Positions 6,774 through 9,108 of a stretch of 9,108 bases of DNA are shown one piece after another. The notes beneath the pieces are model-generated. The model was not told where the DNA came from, searched no databases, and saw only the letters and a program-made list of their open reading frames with translations. Positions within the stretch are counted from its first letter, which is position 1, and every line of letters begins with the position of its first letter. The stretch spans positions 1 to 9,108 of the forward strand of contig CANCUC010000024.1 in the NCBI GenBank assembly GCA_947381255.1. The letters are read 5' to 3'. The position numbers and the translations under genes were made by a program. This DNA comes from Actinomycetota bacterium. GTDB lineage: Bacteria > Actinomycetota > Actinomycetes > Nanopelagicales > Nanopelagicaceae.

Positions 6774-7889
6774 TTAGTTGTGTAGTGCGTGAACAGTGTC
6801 GTCCCAGCCTTTAACATCCTTTGGACTACGTGGACCTGGGCCTACATAACGAGCTGATGGACGAATCAAGCGACCAGTGCGCTTTTGCTCCAAGATGTGA
6901 GCAGACCAACCGGCGGTACGAGCAGCTGTAAACATTGAGGTGAAGAGCGGTGCTGGAACTTCGGCGAAATCAAGAACGATCGCTGCCCAGAACTCAACGT
7001 TTGTTTCTAGAACGCGCTCTGGATGACGTTCGTGAAGTTCTGCGAGCGCTGCTTGCTCAAGTGCGAGTGCCACTTCATAGCGAGGAGCGTTAAGTTCTTT
7101 TGCAGTGCGGCGCAAGGTACGGGCGCGAGGATCTTCAGCGCGATAGACGCGGTGGCCAAAGCCCATAAGACGCTCGCCGCGATCCATGATTCCCTTAACG
7201 TAAGCGCGCGCATCGCCCATCTTCTCGACGCCTTCAATCATAGAAAGCACGCGTGCGGGTGCTCCACCGTGAAGCGGACCCGACATGGCACCGATTGCAC
7301 CTGAAAGTGAGGCTGCAACATCGGCGCCGGTTGAAGCGATGACGCGAGCGGTGAATGTTGAGGCATTCATTCCATGTTCCGCTGCAGATACAAAGTACGC
7401 ATCAATTGCGCGGACGTGTAATGGATCAGGCTCACCGCGCCAGCGAATCATCATCCGCTCAACAACGGTATGAGCCTTATCAATCTCTGACTCAGGAACG
7501 GCTGGAAGCACTACACCACGAGCGGATTGCGCAACATATGAGAGAACCATTACTGATGCGCGAGCTAAATTCGAGCGAGCTTCTTCATCTGAAATATCAA
7601 GGAGTGGTTTAAATCCCCAAGCTGGGGCCAACATAGCAATCGCAGATTGCACATCTACTCGTACATCTCCAGAGTGAACTGGGAGTGGGAAGCGCTCTGC
7701 GGGTGGAAGCCCAGGATTGAATTCATCATCAACCAAAAGTCCCCAGACATTTCCAAAGGTAACGCGACCGACGAGGTCCTCAATATCTACTCCGCGATAG
7801 CGAAGTGCGCTTCCCTCTTTATCTGGTTCTGCAATAGTTGACTCAAAGGCGATGACGCCCTCTAAGCCCGGCTTGAAATCTTCGCTCAC
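6774..7889 (-). CDS. citA: Citrate synthase, CitA-like (type 2)
   Basis: Condenses oxaloacetate with acetyl-CoA to citrate at the entry of the TCA cycle. With 371 residues it belongs to the shorter Gram-positive/archaeal and methylcitrate synthase class, so activity with propionyl-CoA is possible. Counted from the GTG start, the catalytic residues are H207 (GPLHGGA), H246 (GFGHRVY) and D307 (LDFAEVP), matching E. coli H264, H305 and D362. H172 in EHGMNASTFTAR matches the oxaloacetate-binding histidine. I start at GTG 7889-7887 because GGAGGG stands 7 nt upstream. A TTG at 7904 also opens the frame, but it overlaps that ribosome site and would add only MEGFF. The gene leads the operon-like run on the minus strand and is divergent from pdxH. 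Placing it directly before a maltodextrin hydrolase is unusual but biochemically sensible. Confidence 0.94.
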   Translation of the reverse strand: MSEDFKPGLEGVIAFESTIAEPDKEGSALRYRGVDIEDLVGRVTFGNVWGLLVDDEFNPGLPPAERFPLPVHSGDVRVDVQSAIAMLAPAWGFKPLLDISDEEARSNLARASVMVLSYVAQSARGVVLPAVPESEIDKAHTVVERMMIRWRGEPDPLHVRAIDAYFVSAAEHGMNASTFTARVIASTGADVAASLSGAIGAMSGPLHGGAPARVLSMIEGVEKMGDARAYVKGIMDRGERLMGFGHRVYRAEDPRARTLRRTAKELNAPRYEVALALEQAALAELHERHPERVLETNVEFWAAIVLDFAEVPAPLFTSMFTAARTAGWSAHILEQKRTGRLIRPSARYVGPGPRSPKDVKGWDDTVHALHN

Positions 7890-7896
7890 GAAAAAT

Positions 7897-7902
7897 CCCT
7901 CC
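7897..7902 (-). promoter_or_regulatory. Ribosome binding site fixing the citrate synthase start
   Basis: GGAGGG on the minus strand, 7 nt before the GTG at 7889. It overlaps the TTG at 7904 that would give a slightly longer frame, which argues strongly against that longer start. Confidence 0.75.
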
Positions 7903-7916
7903 AAAGTACCAAAGTA
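7901..7916. repeat. Two tandem copies of an 8-bp word
   Basis: CCAAAGTA occurs twice in direct tandem in the gap between citA and pdxH, overlapping the edge of the citA ribosome site. It may be a small slippage product or a direct-repeat binding site. Only two copies exist and nothing else supports a function. Confidence 0.4.
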
Positions 7917-8004
7917 GGTGCCTTATTCTTACGCTAGATGGGGCGCTGTACAAACCCTCTGCCCATAAATAGCCGATTGCCAGAAAGTGACGTTAGATAC
8001 ACCT

Positions 8005-8682
8005 ATGAGCACTTTTGAAAGCCCTCTCTCCGGCCCTACTCGCGATGAGATTAGGGCGATGCGCCGCTCCTATGGAGAGAACGGGCTCAAAGAATCAGAG
8101 GTTGCTATCGATCCCATTATTCAGTTCTCCTCGTGGCTTAAAGAGGCTGCTGCGAATCCGATAGTCGTTGAGGCTAACGCAATGGTCCTATCGACCATCG
8201 ACTCCATCGGTCCCTCCTCTCGAACGGTTCTACTCAAAGATGTCACCCAAGCTGGGTTCTCCTTCTTCACGAACTATCAATCCAACAAAGGTCAGGCGAT
8301 CGCCTTTAACCCGAGAGTCTCTCTTCTCTTCCCTTGGTATGCGATGGAACGACAAGTCATCATTCGAGGACGGGCGACAAAGCTCAGTAAAGAGGAGAGC
8401 GCCGATTACTTTGCAACGCGTCCCTGGGGCAGCCAGATTGGCGCGTGGGCGAGCGAGCAATCTCATGATTTGGAATCGCGTGAACATCTTCAAGAGCGCT
8501 TTGATCAATTTGCAACGCTCTACCCTGAAGGAAGCGCTGTTCCTACCCCTCCACATTGGGGAGGTTATCTAGTCACGCCAAGCTCTGTTGAATTTTGGCA
8601 AGGAAGATACTCCAGGCTTCACGATCGTTTGATTTACACCACATCGCCCGACGGCTGGCATCTTGCCCGCTTGCATCCATAG
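8005..8682 (+). CDS. pdxH: Pyridoxine/pyridoxamine 5'-phosphate oxidase
   Basis: FMN enzyme that oxidises pyridoxine or pyridoxamine 5'-phosphate to pyridoxal 5'-phosphate, for B6 synthesis or salvage in the cytoplasm. It has 225 residues from the ATG at 8005 (E. coli PdxH has 218). The N-terminal helix motif MRRSYGENGL (19-28), the FMN part SSRTVLLKDV (71-80), NPRVSLLFPW (102-111) followed by ERQVIIRG (115-122), and SQIGAWAS (143-150) are all family-typical. The C-terminal signature EFWQGRYSRLHDR (196-208) with RLHP at the end contains the substrate-binding Arg204 and His206. The frame opens earlier at GTG 7987, but those six extra residues have no support. Neither start has a good ribosome site, so a leaderless message from ATG 8005 is possible. 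It is followed after 20 bp by serC in the same direction. Confidence 0.95.
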   Translation: MSTFESPLSGPTRDEIRAMRRSYGENGLKESEVAIDPIIQFSSWLKEAAANPIVVEANAMVLSTIDSIGPSSRTVLLKDVTQAGFSFFTNYQSNKGQAIAFNPRVSLLFPWYAMERQVIIRGRATKLSKEESADYFATRPWGSQIGAWASEQSHDLESREHLQERFDQFATLYPEGSAVPTPPHWGGYLVTPSSVEFWQGRYSRLHDRLIYTTSPDGWHLARLHP

Positions 8683-8702
8683 CAATGCCTTAGGGTTTGG
8701 GC

Positions 8703-9108
8703 ATGAGCGATATTCAGATTCCTGCCCACCTTAAGCCGCAAGATGGACGATTTGGATGTGGTCCGTCCAAGATCCCAAGTGCTGCAGTAGCAGTACTCGC
8801 AGCAAGTAATGAACTTCTTCTCGGAACCTCGCACAGGCAAGCTCCCGTGAAAAATGTTGTGAAGGAAGTTCGCGCCGGACTGGCTCAGCTCTTCTCACTT
8901 CCGGAAGGGTATGAAGTAATCGTCGGCAATGGTGGATCAACCGCATTTTGGGATATTGCAACATTTAATTTGATTGAAAAGAAATCACAGCACCTAGTCT
9001 TTGGTGAGTTCTCCTCTAAGTTTGCAGCAGCCGCTAAAGAGGCGCCATTTCTTGAAGATCCAACAGTGATTAAATCTGAGCCAGGTGCTCATCCGGTTGC
9101 GGTTGCAG
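8703..9108 (+). CDS. serC: Phosphoserine aminotransferase, C-terminus beyond the window
   Basis: PLP-dependent aminotransferase of serine synthesis that converts 3-phosphohydroxypyruvate and glutamate to phosphoserine. The first 135 codons are present and the frame is open at the window end. The translation begins MSDIQIPAHLKPQDGRFGCG and contains GPSKIP, GTSHRQAPVKN (about 42-52), LFSLPEGYEVIVGNGGSTAF (about 63-82) followed by WD, and FGEFSSKFA. This is the actinobacterial SerC type, closely resembling mycobacterial SerC as I recall it. The substrate-binding H-R of TSHRQ is intact; the PLP lysine lies outside the window. The ATG has a modest AGGG 7-8 nt upstream. The 20-bp gap suggests co-transcription with pdxH, which makes the cofactor this enzyme uses. 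Confidence 0.95.
   Translation, partial: MSDIQIPAHLKPQDGRFGCGPSKIPSAAVAVLAASNELLLGTSHRQAPVKNVVKEVRAGLAQLFSLPEGYEVIVGNGGSTAFWDIATFNLIEKKSQHLVFGEFSSKFAAAAKEAPFLEDPTVIKSEPGAHPVAVA

Larger units (their letters stand above)
7890..8004. promoter_or_regulatory. Divergent promoter region between citA and pdxH
   Basis: These 115 bp must hold the start signals for both directions. For citA a weak candidate on the minus strand is TTGTAC (7953-7948) and AAGAAT (7930-7925) with a 17-bp spacer. It would give a leader of about 30 nt containing the GGAGGG site. For pdxH I see no convincing -35/-10 pair and no clear ribosome site. I give the region as a whole, because its location is certain while the individual boxes are not. 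Confidence 0.5.

Noticed and set aside
7023..7304. Plus-strand open frame of 93 codons inside the citrate synthase gene
   Set aside because: It lies wholly antisense to a well-conserved enzyme, has no domain-like pattern and no promoter or ribosome site, and is explained by the codon pattern of the opposite strand.
7890..7904. Longer citrate synthase starting at TTG 7904
   Set aside because: The TTG overlaps the GGAGGG ribosome site that serves the GTG at 7889, and the five added residues have no family support.
7987..8004. GTG 7987 as the pdxH start
   Set aside because: No better ribosome site than the ATG at 8005, and the six extra residues fall outside the conserved family. Kept only as an alternative.
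1..9108. CRISPR array, tRNA, insertion sequence, phage or defence genes
   Set aside because: No spaced repeats, transposase-like frames, terminal repeats or cloverleaf patterns were seen on either strand; the coding space is filled by the eight metabolic genes.

Overview
The window looks like a chromosomal segment from a moderate-GC, streamlined actinobacterium. The clearest lineage clues are the actinobacterial form of SerC (GTSHRQAPVKN followed by GNGGSTAFWD, recalled as very close to the mycobacterial enzyme) and the arrangement of a CitA-type citrate synthase divergent from pdxH-serC. The base composition, close to half GC, and the very short intergenic gaps would suit planktonic freshwater lineages such as Nanopelagicales (acI). 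That last placement is inference.

Minus strand, about 7889 down to 1: six genes are read in one direction. In transcription order they are a citrate synthase (citA-like), a cytoplasmic GH13 maltodextrin hydrolase 14 bp after it, a 214-bp regulatory gap, malE, a 107-bp gap holding a strong hairpin, malF, malG (overlapping malF by 4 bp), and a secreted GH13 alpha-amylase that runs off the window edge. Plus strand, 8005 to 9108: pdxH and the first part of serC.

The carbohydrate genes form one pathway. The exported amylase cuts starch or glycogen outside the cell. MalE binds the maltodextrins and MalF-MalG carry them across the membrane. The cytoplasmic GH13 enzyme then breaks them down to small sugars, and citrate synthase sits where the resulting acetyl-CoA enters the TCA cycle. 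No ATPase gene (MalK/MsiK) is visible, so the importer must use one encoded elsewhere. PdxH (pyridoxal 5'-phosphate formation) and SerC (a PLP-dependent aminotransferase) form a separate divergent unit.

The most notable non-coding features are a 10+10 bp perfect palindrome with a lac-operator-like core upstream of malE, and a long hairpin with a GAAA loop between malE and malF. Two protein features also stand out. The binding protein has a signal peptide but no lipobox cysteine, and MalF has the large extracytoplasmic insert of the enterobacterial type. I found no CRISPR array, insertion sequence, tRNA, phage gene or unfamiliar multi-gene system. Apart from these points the window is ordinary core and sugar-uptake metabolism.
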